From Bacillota bacterium (GTDB taxonomy: Bacteria > Bacillota > Clostridia > Caldicoprobacterales > DTU083), in contig JAKPIB010000025.1 of the NCBI GenBank assembly GCA_029549985.1, positions 1-51,434 on the forward strand: a stretch of 51,434 bases of DNA, in the 5' to 3' direction. Positions 7,931 to 16,871 of this stretch are shown here, piece by piece; within the stretch, counting starts at the first letter, position 1, and every line of letters begins with the position of its first letter. The position numbers and the translations under genes were made by a program. The notes beneath the pieces are model-generated. The model worked only from the letters and a program-made list of their open reading frames with translations, was not told the DNA's origin and made no database searches.

Positions 7931-8911
7931 ATGGACACGACTCAAAGAGCAATGATCGAGTGCCTGCTGACAGGTGTAGCTGCAGCCCTGCTCTTGATCC
8001 TGCTCTCATTTATACCTGTATTCAGTCTGGCTGTACTGCTCTTTCCCGTGCCCATGATAATAACAGGCGCGAGGAACGGCACCCTGTACGGCTTGTTGTC
8101 ACTGGCAGCATCAGCTGCTGTCATAAGTCTGGCAGTCAACCCGGAGGCCGGCATATATCTGCTGGCCTTAAACGTATTCCCTGTTTTAGGGCTTACCCTG
8201 GCCCACCATAAAAAGCTCAGTTCACGGGAAACCACCTTGATATCTGCAGGAGGCATACTCCTGTCCTTTGTTTTGTTTTTGACTTTGTACTCGGTATTTG
8301 CGGGCCGGTCCCTCTTTGATGAGTTCTGGCAGTCGGTAAGGGCATTCTTCGTTGACGGCTTTATCGATTTTAAAGGCGTACTGAAGACCTATCATTCCAT
8401 GGGCCTTTTTAAAAACTTCACGACCGAGGGCCAGCTGGCGGATTTTCTCATTAATGAAATGAAGCACTACGTGCCCTATACCATTATAGTATTCTCCTTA
8501 TCGATAGGGTTTGTGCATTACCTGGCGAGCAGATACGTGCTAAAGCGGATGGGAAGGTATGTGGCAGACATCCCTCCCTTCGATGAATGGCTCCTGCCCC
8601 GGGGCATGGGCCTGGGGTTCCTGGTCCTGCTGGTGGTGAGCTATTTCGGCAGCAGGCTGGGCATAGCCAGGTTCGACACAGTCCTTACAACCATAACCCT
8701 GCTCGTGACCTTCATCTTTTCCGTGCTGGGGCTTAGTGTAGTGTGGTTTTTCCTGAAGGCATGGAACCTGCCCACACCCCTGCGGCTTTTGATCATCATA
8801 CCGGGCGGTCTGCTGCTTTCCCTTGGCATGGGGCTGGCCATAGTCGGTATGGCGGATCATCTCCTGGGGCTCAGGCGGGTTTACATGAACCGGTTGAAGC
8901 CTCAGGAATAA
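7931..8911 (+). CDS. yybS: YybS family (DUF2232) membrane protein
   Basis: Protein of 326 aa with about eight membrane segments. Length, hydrophobicity profile and position directly upstream of gdpP match YybS. The N-terminal part resembles S components of ECF transporters (LLLILLSFIPVFSLAVLLFP, then a conserved MIITGARNG). No function is established. A TTG one codon upstream is possible, but the ATG at 7931 after GAGGTG is preferred. Confidence 0.8.
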   Translation: MDTTQRAMIECLLTGVAAALLLILLSFIPVFSLAVLLFPVPMIITGARNGTLYGLLSLAASAAVISLAVNPEAGIYLLALNVFPVLGLTLAHHKKLSSRETTLISAGGILLSFVLFLTLYSVFAGRSLFDEFWQSVRAFFVDGFIDFKGVLKTYHSMGLFKNFTTEGQLADFLINEMKHYVPYTIIVFSLSIGFVHYLASRYVLKRMGRYVADIPPFDEWLLPRGMGLGFLVLLVVSYFGSRLGIARFDTVLTTITLLVTFIFSVLGLSVVWFFLKAWNLPTPLRLLIIIPGGLLLSLGMGLAIVGMADHLLGLRRVYMNRLKPQE

Positions 8912-8933
8912 ACTGAAGGTAGGGGTGAGCTTT

Positions 8934-10937
8934 GTGAAAAACCGATTGACCAAAAGGTTGAACCTGCCTGAAGTAAGGGTATACCTGGCCGTGATCCTTC
9001 TGCTTGTGGTAGTCATAACCCTGTTTGACTATGTGATCGGTGGCATCGCATTTCTGCTTTTTCTCTTCCTTTTGCTGTACAACTGGGGTGTGGCCAAGCG
9101 GCGCAGGGAAGAATGGTACGAGTACCTGGAAAACCTGTCTGAAAACATTGAATGGGCAACGAAAAATGCAGTGCTCAGCATACCAATGCCGCTGGTAGTC
9201 ATTGAGGTGGGCGGAAGCATCACCTGGTACAACCCGAACTTTGGCGACCTTTTCAAGGGAGAAAAGCTTCTGGAGCGCAACATCAGCGATTTCATACCGG
9301 AGCTGAAGCCCAGGTATTTCACAGAGGGCGTCGATACCAGCTTCCATGAGATATCCCTTGGGGACAAGCGCTACAGGGTGCTTTGGACCCCCGTCAAGAC
9401 CGGCACGGGCAGCCGCAGGGACAGGGTGATATTCCTTCTGTACCTGCTGGATATCACTGAGGAGTACAGGATAAGGGAGCTCTTCCGCGCAAAGCGGCTT
9501 GCCATCGCCTATATCCACATAGACAACTATGATGAGGTGATAAACAGCACCGAGGAGGGCAAGGCCCCCGGTGTACTGGCTGAGATAGAGTCGCGCCTCA
9601 ACAGGTGGGCAAGCGGCCTGAACGGGAGCATAGTCAGATATGAACGGGATAAATTCATCCTCATATTGGAAGAGGCTGCTTTGGATAATGCGCTTAAAAG
9701 CAAGTTTGACATACTGGACAATATCAGGGAAATAAGCCTGGGCAACAGGATCCCGGTCACCCTTAGCATCGGCGTTGGCCAGGGCGCGGATACACCCGCG
9801 GCAGCCAGCGTAAGCGCCCGGGCCGCTGTCGAGCTTGCCCTGGGCAGGGGCGGAGACCAGGCGGTGGTCAAGCAGGGCACAAAGCTTTATTTTTATGGGG
9901 GCAAGAGCCAGGGCGTGGAAAAGCGGACCAAGGTCAAGTCCAGGGTCATCGCCAACGCCTTGAGAGAGCTGATGGAGCATTCAGAGCTGGTTTTGATCAT
10001 GAGCCATGCTTCCCCTGACCTTGATTCCATCGGGTCTGCCCTGGGCCTGTACCGGTGCGCTGTGCATGCAGGCAGGAAGGCCCATATAGTATTGAACAGG
10101 AGCAATGCCTCCGTTGACAATATAATAAAGACCCTGCTCGAAAAAGAGGCCTACAGGGATTTGTTCATCCGGTCAGAGGATGCCATGAACAGCATTGGCA
10201 AGGATACCCTCCTGATCATCGTTGACACCCACCGGCCGAGCTTTACCGAATCCCCCGAGCTTATAAGCCTGGCGGAGAACATCGTGGTGATCGATCACCA
10301 CAGGCGGAGCGCCGAAACGGTGGAAAATGCAGCCCTGACCTATCTGGAGCCCTACGCCTCATCAGCCAGTGAGCTGGTGACTGAGATAATACAGTACTTT
10401 GATGAAAAGGTGCCCATAGAGCAGATCGAGGCCGAAGCCCTGCTGGCCGGCATCACCATGGACACCAAAAACTTCATCTTCAAAACCGGCGTGAGGACCT
10501 ATGAAGCGGCATCATTCCTGCGCAGGGCCGGAGCCCAGCCCACATCGGTGAGGCAGTTCTTCCAGGACGACATCGAGACCTTTGCTGCCAGGTCCAAAAT
10601 TGTGGAGCGGGCGGAAATGATCGCGCCCGGCATAGCCATGTCGGAATGCGATCCTGATACGGAAAATGCGCCCTTGGTGGCGGCCCAGGCTGCGGACAGC
10701 CTGATCACGATAAAGGGCATAAATGCCTCGATAGTCTTGTGTGAAACCACAGAAGGCATATATATCAGCGGCAGATCCTTAGGCGACATCAACATGCAGG
10801 TCATCCTTGAAAAGCTGGGGGGCGGCGGCCATCTGACCATGGCAGGCGCCCGCCTTGAGAATACGACCATAACTGAAGCCAGGCTTAAGGTAAAAGCGGC
10901 GGTGGAGGAATATTTAAAGGAAGGTGAGAGCAAATGA
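8934..10937 (+). CDS. gdpP: Cyclic-di-AMP phosphodiesterase
   Basis: Protein of 667 aa with the full GdpP layout: two N-terminal membrane helices (about residues 12-50), a PAS-like domain (about 70-180), a degenerate GGDEF domain (about 185-305) and a DHH-DHHA1 phosphodiesterase module. In the GGDEF domain the signature is replaced by RYERDKF, as in other GdpP proteins, which bind or weakly hydrolyse nucleotides there. Catalytic residues are visible: H358 with the Asp residues of HASPDLDS, D454-H455-H456 (VIDHHR), and GGGGH (about 629-633) in DHHA1. It should hydrolyse c-di-AMP to pApA. The GTG at 8934 fits AGGGGTG; a GTG at 8925 overlaps it. The stop overlaps rplI (ATGA). Confidence 0.93.
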   Translation: MKNRLTKRLNLPEVRVYLAVILLLVVVITLFDYVIGGIAFLLFLFLLLYNWGVAKRRREEWYEYLENLSENIEWATKNAVLSIPMPLVVIEVGGSITWYNPNFGDLFKGEKLLERNISDFIPELKPRYFTEGVDTSFHEISLGDKRYRVLWTPVKTGTGSRRDRVIFLLYLLDITEEYRIRELFRAKRLAIAYIHIDNYDEVINSTEEGKAPGVLAEIESRLNRWASGLNGSIVRYERDKFILILEEAALDNALKSKFDILDNIREISLGNRIPVTLSIGVGQGADTPAAASVSARAAVELALGRGGDQAVVKQGTKLYFYGGKSQGVEKRTKVKSRVIANALRELMEHSELVLIMSHASPDLDSIGSALGLYRCAVHAGRKAHIVLNRSNASVDNIIKTLLEKEAYRDLFIRSEDAMNSIGKDTLLIIVDTHRPSFTESPELISLAENIVVIDHHRRSAETVENAALTYLEPYASSASELVTEIIQYFDEKVPIEQIEAEALLAGITMDTKNFIFKTGVRTYEAASFLRRAGAQPTSVRQFFQDDIETFAARSKIVERAEMIAPGIAMSECDPDTENAPLVAAQAADSLITIKGINASIVLCETTEGIYISGRSLGDINMQVILEKLGGGGHLTMAGARLENTTITEARLKVKAAVEEYLKEGESK

Positions 10938-11380
10938 AGGTAATACTGCTCAAGGACGTAAAAGGACAAGGGAAAGCAGGCGAAGTCAAAAATGTTAGTG
11001 ACGGCTACGCCAGGAACTTTCTGATCCCCAACAAATTAGCCGTAGAGGCTACTGATAAGAATCTGAGCGAGCTGAAAGCCAGGCAGGCATCTGAGGAGCA
11101 CCGCAGGCAGCAGGAGCTGGCAGAGGCCAGGGCTTTGGCGGAAAAGATATCCAATGTTGAGGTCATAATAAAGGCAAAATGCGGGGACAACGGCAAGCTG
11201 TTTGGCTCGGTGACAAACAAGGAGATCGCTGATGCCCTTAAGGCCCAGCATGCTCTGGACGTGGACAAGAAGAAGATCGTACTGCCTGATCCCATAAGGA
11301 ATCTTGGAGACTTTACCCTTGATGTGAAGGTGTATCCTGAGGTGACAGCAAAGCTTCGCGTCAAGGTGACGGAAGAATAA
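10934..11380 (+). CDS. rplI: 50S ribosomal protein L9
   Basis: Protein of 148 aa. [19 protein letters not shown] and [14 protein letters not shown] are the N-terminal rRNA-binding domain of bL9. A long helix (residues 40-75) and a C-terminal domain ([16 protein letters not shown]) follow. The start overlaps the gdpP stop by 4 bp, indicating translational coupling. Confidence 0.97.
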   Translation: MKVILLKDVKGQGKAGEVKNVSDGYARNFLIPNKLAVEATDKNLSELKARQASEEHRRQQELAEARALAEKISNVEVIIKAKCGDNGKLFGSVTNKEIADALKAQHALDVDKKKIVLPDPIRNLGDFTLDVKVYPEVTAKLRVKVTEE

Positions 11381-11419
11381 CACAAACTGGCATCTAACTG
11401 CTACCGGGGGGACTTACAC

Positions 11420-13333
11420 TTGAACCAAAGCTCATGCACTGAGAAAAACAATAACTGCCCCATAGGGCCGGAAGCCGTAAATGAAGCTGATCTGCTCAGG
11501 CAGATAAAAGTGCTTCAAGACATGCTCGGCAGGATCCTGGGCCTTGAGGCAGACGGAAAGGCACCTGAGTCGCAGCCGGCAGAGGAGACGGGACTGCATG
11601 AGCAAGTGGCAGCCCTTTACAAGCTTACCTTTGACGAGGACATAGCCTTGTCTGACACTGCGCAGCTAGGTGAAGTCGTAAAAAAGATCGAGGACGGCAT
11701 AGCGGACATAGCAGCAAGGAAAACCGTTGAGCGCAGGCTTGAAAAACAGGTGCTGGAGAAGCTTGAGAAGCAGCAGCGCCAGTACATGGATGAGCTGAAG
11801 CTCCGCCTTATATCAGAAAAAGGCGGAGTGGAGAACGCCAATACCCTGCGCAGGTATGCCGAGCTGGAAAAAAAGGCCTTCACAAAACTGGCCCGGTGTG
11901 CCATGGAGCTTACCAGGCCGTCTTCTCTAAACGAAATAGTCGGCCAGGACAGGGCGGTAAAATCCCTGATCACAAAGCTGGCCACTCCCTTTCCCCAGCA
12001 CGTCATCATATACGGGCCGCCTGGAGTGGGGAAAACGACGGCAGCCAGGCTCGTGCTGGAGATGGCCAGGGAATATGACTATACCCCGTTTTCCAAGAAA
12101 GCACCCTTTGTGGAGGTGGACGGGACGACCCTCCGCTGGGATCCCCGGGAGATAGCAAATCCCCTGCTGGGCTCGGTGCATGACCCCATTTACCAGGGCT
12201 CAAGGCGGGATCTTGCCGAAAGCGGCATACCTGAGCCCAAGCCCGGCCTTGTGACCGAAGCCCATGGGGGTGTGCTTTTCATAGACGAGATCGGGGAGCT
12301 GGATATCTTCCTGCAAAACAAGCTGCTCAAGGTCCTGGAGGACAAAAGGGTGAGCTTTGACTCGGCCTATTACGACCCCGATGATGACCGGGTCCCCAAA
12401 TATATCAAAAAGCTCTTTGACGAGGGTGCACCCGCTGACTTCATACTCATAGGCGCGACCACCCGGCAGCCGGAGGAGATCAACGCCGCCCTGAGGTCCA
12501 GGTGCGCCGAGGTCTTCTTTGATCCCCTGTCGCCTGAGTCCATCAGACAGATCGTTTTGAACGCGGCAGCCAAGATAAACGTGGCACTGGACAGGGACGT
12601 GGCCGAAATGATCAGCCGGTACACCATGGAGGGCAGGAAGGCCGTAAACCTTCTGACTGATGCCTATGGCCTGGCCTTGTACAAGGCCGGTGGCAGGAGC
12701 TCTGATATCACCATCACAAAAGCGGACCTGGCAGAGGTCATCCAGATCAGCCGCCTGACACCCGGCAGCAGGGTATATGCAAGCCCCGGGAGCGAGGTGG
12801 GCCGGATCTTCGGGCTGGGTGTGAGCGGATTCCACGGCTCGGTCATAGAGTTTGAGGCGGCTGCTTTCAAATGCAGGGAAGGGTCTGCGGGCACAGTGCG
12901 CTTCAACGACACCGCAGGCTCCATGGCAAAGGATGCCGTAGCCAACGCAGCATCAGTCGTCAGGAAGCTGACCGGCGAGGATATAAAGGGTTATGACCTC
13001 CATATCAATGCCGTGGGCGGGGGCAGGATCGACGGGCCTTCCGCAGGTGCAGCCATGGCCCTTGTGATCCTGAGCGCCATAAAGGATATACCGATTCGAC
13101 AGGATATTGCAATAACCGGTGAAATTTCACTAAGAGGCAGGATAAAGCCCGTCGGCGGCGTATATGAAAAGATATGCGGAGCAAGACAGGCCGGTATGAA
13201 AAAGGTCATCATACCAAGGGAAAACATGAATGACGCATATACGGGTATGGAAGGCATAGAGATAATTCCCGTAGACTCTATCGAGGAAGCAGCGGACATC
13301 ATCCTCGAGCTGCCGCTTGGCCTGACAGCCTAG
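11420..13333 (+). CDS. lonC: LonC-type ATP-dependent protease
   Basis: Protein of 637 aa. It lacks the classical Lon N-terminal substrate domain; instead residues 1-165 hold a variable region and a coiled coil rich in E and K. An AAA+ module follows, with Walker A GPPGVGKTT near residue 199 and Walker B GGVLFIDEIGEL. A long insertion between them is typical of LonB/LonC. The C-terminal Lon protease domain has S541 (DGPSAGAAMAL) and K584 (GGVYEK). Their 43-residue spacing equals that of S679/K722 in E. coli Lon, so the dyad is intact. The start is TTG 11420 after a GGGGGG SD; no in-frame ATG fits. Confidence 0.88.
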   Translation: MNQSSCTEKNNNCPIGPEAVNEADLLRQIKVLQDMLGRILGLEADGKAPESQPAEETGLHEQVAALYKLTFDEDIALSDTAQLGEVVKKIEDGIADIAARKTVERRLEKQVLEKLEKQQRQYMDELKLRLISEKGGVENANTLRRYAELEKKAFTKLARCAMELTRPSSLNEIVGQDRAVKSLITKLATPFPQHVIIYGPPGVGKTTAARLVLEMAREYDYTPFSKKAPFVEVDGTTLRWDPREIANPLLGSVHDPIYQGSRRDLAESGIPEPKPGLVTEAHGGVLFIDEIGELDIFLQNKLLKVLEDKRVSFDSAYYDPDDDRVPKYIKKLFDEGAPADFILIGATTRQPEEINAALRSRCAEVFFDPLSPESIRQIVLNAAAKINVALDRDVAEMISRYTMEGRKAVNLLTDAYGLALYKAGGRSSDITITKADLAEVIQISRLTPGSRVYASPGSEVGRIFGLGVSGFHGSVIEFEAAAFKCREGSAGTVRFNDTAGSMAKDAVANAASVVRKLTGEDIKGYDLHINAVGGGRIDGPSAGAAMALVILSAIKDIPIRQDIAITGEISLRGRIKPVGGVYEKICGARQAGMKKVIIPRENMNDAYTGMEGIEIIPVDSIEEAADIILELPLGLTA

Positions 13334-13357
13334 CAAGATTACAGGGGGTTTGGAGTA

Positions 13358-14704
13358 ATGGAAACGATAACGCGCATGCAGCATATACCGCCTCACAACA
13401 TTGAGGCCGAACAGTCGGTTTTGGGTTCCATGCTCCTGGACAAGGAAGCGGTCGCCGCAGCGACAGAGGTTTTGCAAAGCGATGATTTTTATGTGGAGGC
13501 CCATAAGGAGATCTATGAGGCCATACTGGACATATACGACAGCGGGACGCCTGTAGACCTGGTCACGGTGGTGGAAGCCCTGCGGCAGAGAGGCTCCCTG
13601 GAAGCGGTAGGCGGCGGTGCATATATATCTGACCTTTCCATGGCAGTGCCCAGTACGGCCAATGTACGGTACTATATAAAAATCGTCGAGGAAAAGTCGA
13701 TACTGCGCAGGCTCATCTCCGCATCCAATGAAATAATCTGCGACAGCTACGAGGCTGCTGAGGACCTGGACCTGATCATCGATTCAGCGGAAAAAAAGAT
13801 ATTTGACATATCCCAGCGCAAGAATACCCGTACCTTCGAGCATGTAAAGACCATCCTGCTCGAAACCTACAACAAGATAGAAGAGCTGACCAAGAACAAG
13901 GGAAGGATAGTCGGCCTGGAGACAGGATTCACCGATTTTGACATGCGCACCTCGGGGCTTCAGCCGTCAGACCTGATCCTGGTAGCTGCGAGGCCTTCCA
14001 TGGGCAAGTCCAGCTTTGCCATCAACATCGCCCAGTATGCGGCTGTGCACAATAAGGTGCCCGTGGCCATATTCAGCCTGGAGATGTCAAAGGACCAGCT
14101 TGTCCAGCGTATGCTCAGCTCCGAGACCAATGTGGAGCTTCAGAAGATACGCACAGGCAACCTGAACGAGGATGACTGGATGAGGCTTGTGCAAGCAGCA
14201 GAGCCCCTTTCCCAGGCTCCTATATTTATAGATGACACACCGGGCATATCCGCCATGGAGATCCGCTCCAAGGCCAGAAGGCTCAAGATGGAGCATGGAC
14301 TTGGCCTTATCGTGATAGACTACCTCCAGCTCATGTCCGGCCGCGGCAAGGCCGAATCCAGGCAGCAGGAGGTCTCCGAGATATCAAGGTCACTGAAGGC
14401 CCTGGCCAGGGAGCTTGATGTGCCTGTCATCGCCCTGTCCCAGCTCAGCCGCGCACCGGAGGCTCGCCAGGACCACCGGCCCATGCTCAGCGACCTCAGA
14501 GAGTCAGGTGCCATTGAGCAGGATGCGGACCTTGTGGTGTTCCTCTACAGGGATGAATACTACAACCCGGAGACCGAGAAGAAAAACATAGCGGAAGCCA
14601 TCATAGCCAAGCAGAGGAACGGCCCTACCGGGGTCGTGGAGCTTGTATGGCTCGGTCAGTTCACCAAGTTTGCCAACTACGAGCGCATCCGGTCGGAATA
14701 CTGA
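13358..14704 (+). CDS. dnaB: Replicative DNA helicase
   Basis: Protein of 448 aa. The N-terminal domain begins at PPHNIEAEQSVLGSMLLD. The RecA-like ATPase carries Walker A ARPSMGKSS (near residue 212), IFSLEMSKDQL, a Walker B-like LIVIDYLQLMSG and LSDLRESGAIEQDAD, all DnaB-family motifs. It forms the hexameric helicase at the fork and is loaded with help from the DnaD and DnaI-type proteins encoded next door. No intein is present. Last gene of the gdpP operon. Confidence 0.97.
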   Translation: METITRMQHIPPHNIEAEQSVLGSMLLDKEAVAAATEVLQSDDFYVEAHKEIYEAILDIYDSGTPVDLVTVVEALRQRGSLEAVGGGAYISDLSMAVPSTANVRYYIKIVEEKSILRRLISASNEIICDSYEAAEDLDLIIDSAEKKIFDISQRKNTRTFEHVKTILLETYNKIEELTKNKGRIVGLETGFTDFDMRTSGLQPSDLILVAARPSMGKSSFAINIAQYAAVHNKVPVAIFSLEMSKDQLVQRMLSSETNVELQKIRTGNLNEDDWMRLVQAAEPLSQAPIFIDDTPGISAMEIRSKARRLKMEHGLGLIVIDYLQLMSGRGKAESRQQEVSEISRSLKALARELDVPVIALSQLSRAPEARQDHRPMLSDLRESGAIEQDADLVVFLYRDEYYNPETEKKNIAEAIIAKQRNGPTGVVELVWLGQFTKFANYERIRSEY

Positions 14705-14724
14705 TACAATAAGGCGCAAAAAAA

Positions 14725-14762
14725 CTCCGGCAGCATATAAAGCCAGCCGGAGCTTGTTTTTT
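14725..14762. terminator. Terminator between dnaB and the oxidoreductase
   Basis: CTCCGGC (14725-14731) pairs with GCCGGAG (14746-14752), with an A-run upstream and a T-run downstream. It can terminate both converging genes. Confidence 0.75.
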
Positions 14763-14767
14763 GTCTG

Positions 14768-15814
14768 TTACAGCATAACTTCCCTGCCAAGCCTGGCGGA
14801 ATCGTATATGCCGTTGAGTATCTTCTGTATCTGCAACCCGTCATCGGCAGAGGATATGGGCTCCTTGCCTTCCTTTATGCAATCAAGGAAGTGGCGGATC
14901 TGGTTTTCGAAGGAGTTTTCCTTTCCGACCACTGGTGTGGAATCTACAAGGTAATCGGCCTCCTCGCCGTATAAGGCCAGGGGATCAAGGGATATGCCGG
15001 CCTTTGTGCCGTAGATGTTGCTGTATATGCCGGTTTCCTTGCCGTTTATGGCCCAGCTTACATCAAAGGTCATGGAAGCGCCGTTTTCGAAACGGATAAA
15101 GCCTGAGGCAGAATCTTCGGTGTTGAATACCAGGTTGTCGGTGTCAAAAGCCACCCAGCGCCCGACGCCCTTTGTTTTGTAGTCACCGATCTTGTAATAG
15201 GCAGAGGCGCTGACGGAAACGGGCTTTGGCTTGCCCATAAAGTACCAGGTCAGGTCTATCACATGGACCCCTATGTCTATCACAGGCCCGCCACCGGATT
15301 TGGACACATCGGTGAACCAGCCCAGGGGAGTGCCTCGGCGCCTGAACCAGCCGGTCTTTGCGTAATAGATCTCGCCCAGCTTGCCGGACTCCTGGATCTC
15401 CTTGATAGCCTTGCTGTCCGCCCTGAACCGGTTCACAAAGCCCATCATGAAGGTGATGCCCGACTCATCAGCGGCTTTCTTCATGGCTTCGGCCTCTTGG
15501 ACGGTCATGGCCATGGGCTTCTCGCACAGGACGTGCTTGCCGGCCCTGGCTGCAGCTATGGCTGCCCTGGCATGGGCATTGTTCCAGGTGCAAATGCTTA
15601 CAGCGTCCACATCCTTCAATGACACAAGCTCGTCGATGTCAGCAGCCACATGCTTTATGCCGTACTTTTCCGCCACCTCGCGGGCACGGCTCTCCTTAAG
15701 GTCGCATACGGCTGTCAGCTCTGCGTCCGGCATCTTCAGGTACGCGGGGATATGGGCATTCTGGGCGATGTTGCCGGCGCCGATTATGCCGATTCGGATT
15801 TTATCCTTGCTCAC
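14768..15814 (-). CDS. Gfo/Idh/MocA family NAD(P)-dependent oxidoreductase
   Basis: Protein of about 348 aa. The N-terminal Rossmann motif is GIIGAGNIAQNAHIPAY and the family motif is HVLCEKPMAMT. A C-terminal alpha/beta substrate domain follows, with GGGPVIDIGVHVIDL holding the usual catalytic His region. Members oxidise or reduce sugars, inositols and similar polyols; the substrate is not predictable. On the minus strand AGGAG is 8 nt before a GTG at 15814; an ATG two codons upstream is too close to the SD. It follows the helicase-loader gene by about 40 bp and may share its transcript. Confidence 0.88.
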   Translation of the reverse strand: MSKDKIRIGIIGAGNIAQNAHIPAYLKMPDAELTAVCDLKESRAREVAEKYGIKHVAADIDELVSLKDVDAVSICTWNNAHARAAIAAARAGKHVLCEKPMAMTVQEAEAMKKAADESGITFMMGFVNRFRADSKAIKEIQESGKLGEIYYAKTGWFRRRGTPLGWFTDVSKSGGGPVIDIGVHVIDLTWYFMGKPKPVSVSASAYYKIGDYKTKGVGRWVAFDTDNLVFNTEDSASGFIRFENGASMTFDVSWAINGKETGIYSNIYGTKAGISLDPLALYGEEADYLVDSTPVVGKENSFENQIRHFLDCIKEGKEPISSADDGLQIQKILNGIYDSARLGREVML

Positions 15815-15855
15815 TTCCATCACTCCTATCAGATTTATGCTTATTTATATGATAA

Positions 15856-16857
15856 CTATTTGGTTGGCCTTTTTTGCAGAAGCCTGATGTCACGTCCTAA
15901 AAAACGGATCAGCATCGTGCTTCGGTTGTCAAAGAGCCTGGAAGTGACCCTGTCGGAATACCATTCCTTAAGGTCCGGAAGCGTCAGGTTGGTGGAGAGG
16001 AAGGTGTGCTTATCCTTCAGACAGCGTTCATTCAATATGTTGAAGAGCTCTTCCGCAGTAAAGTTGTTGCGTTTCGTCTCTGTCCCCACATCGTCGATTA
16101 TGAGGACGTCCACCGAGAATATCCGCTCCTTAAGGGTCAGCGGGCCTTCATCGGCTTTTTGCATAGCGCTTCTGAAAAGCTGCTCGAAGAGGTTGTAGGA
16201 TGTGATCTTAAGCACCGTGTAGCCCTTTTTCAGGATCGCTCCGGCCAGGCAGTTGAGGAGGAATGTCTTGCCCAGGCCTGTTTTGCCTGAAAAAAGGATA
16301 TTCTTTCTGGGGTTGTCCGGAAATTCGGCTGCATAATCCATCAGCAGTGTCTTTAGCTGGAGCATGTACTGCCGCTGGGTGAGATTGCTTTCTTCCAGGG
16401 GTTCGTCCGGAAAAACATTCGGATCGAAGGTGTCGAAGCTTTCCCTTTCAATGTCCGCCAGGTCGGACTGGCTGTAGGTTTTCTCGATGAGCCTTTGGAT
16501 CAGGCACCTGCATTTCTCCTTGACAAGGTCACCTGTATAGCCCGTATCCCTGCACAGCTCGCACCGGTACCGGAGAGTGAGATAATCCTCCGGGTACCCG
16601 TTCTGGACAAGGAGCTCCCTTTCCTTCTTTTTGAGCTGGTCCTTGTCAATGAGCTCGTTCGGTACGGCCGTTGCATCGGCATTCTGAATCAGGGCCCTTG
16701 CCCGCTTTGCCATAGCGGTAATAAAGGCATGACGAAGAGAGGCAAGCTCAGGTATGGTCCTCATGACCTCAGCCTCCCTTTCTCTCAAGGCTGCCTGCTC
16801 CTGCAGCCTCAGCTCATCGTATTCCCTTAGGGTCTCTCTGAGCAGGTTATCCTTCAT
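15856..16857 (-). CDS. DnaI/DnaC-type helicase loader (AAA+ ATPase)
   Basis: Protein of 333 aa. The N-terminal part is helical and contains a putative zinc site (C99, C102, C116, C118) as in B. subtilis DnaI. The AAA+ domain has Walker A GKTGLGKT (191-198), Walker B VLIIDD (251-256) and a sensor-like FLSTNLT. It should load DnaB at the origin or at stalled forks. Its start lies 14 bp after the DnaD-like gene, so the two are co-transcribed, and dnaB itself ends about 1.1 kb away on the other strand. Confidence 0.9.
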   Translation of the reverse strand: MKDNLLRETLREYDELRLQEQAALREREAEVMRTIPELASLRHAFITAMAKRARALIQNADATAVPNELIDKDQLKKKERELLVQNGYPEDYLTLRYRCELCRDTGYTGDLVKEKCRCLIQRLIEKTYSQSDLADIERESFDTFDPNVFPDEPLEESNLTQRQYMLQLKTLLMDYAAEFPDNPRKNILFSGKTGLGKTFLLNCLAGAILKKGYTVLKITSYNLFEQLFRSAMQKADEGPLTLKERIFSVDVLIIDDVGTETKRNNFTAEELFNILNERCLKDKHTFLSTNLTLPDLKEWYSDRVTSRLFDNRSTMLIRFLGRDIRLLQKRPTK

Positions 16858-16871
16858 GCCCGGCTCCCCGC

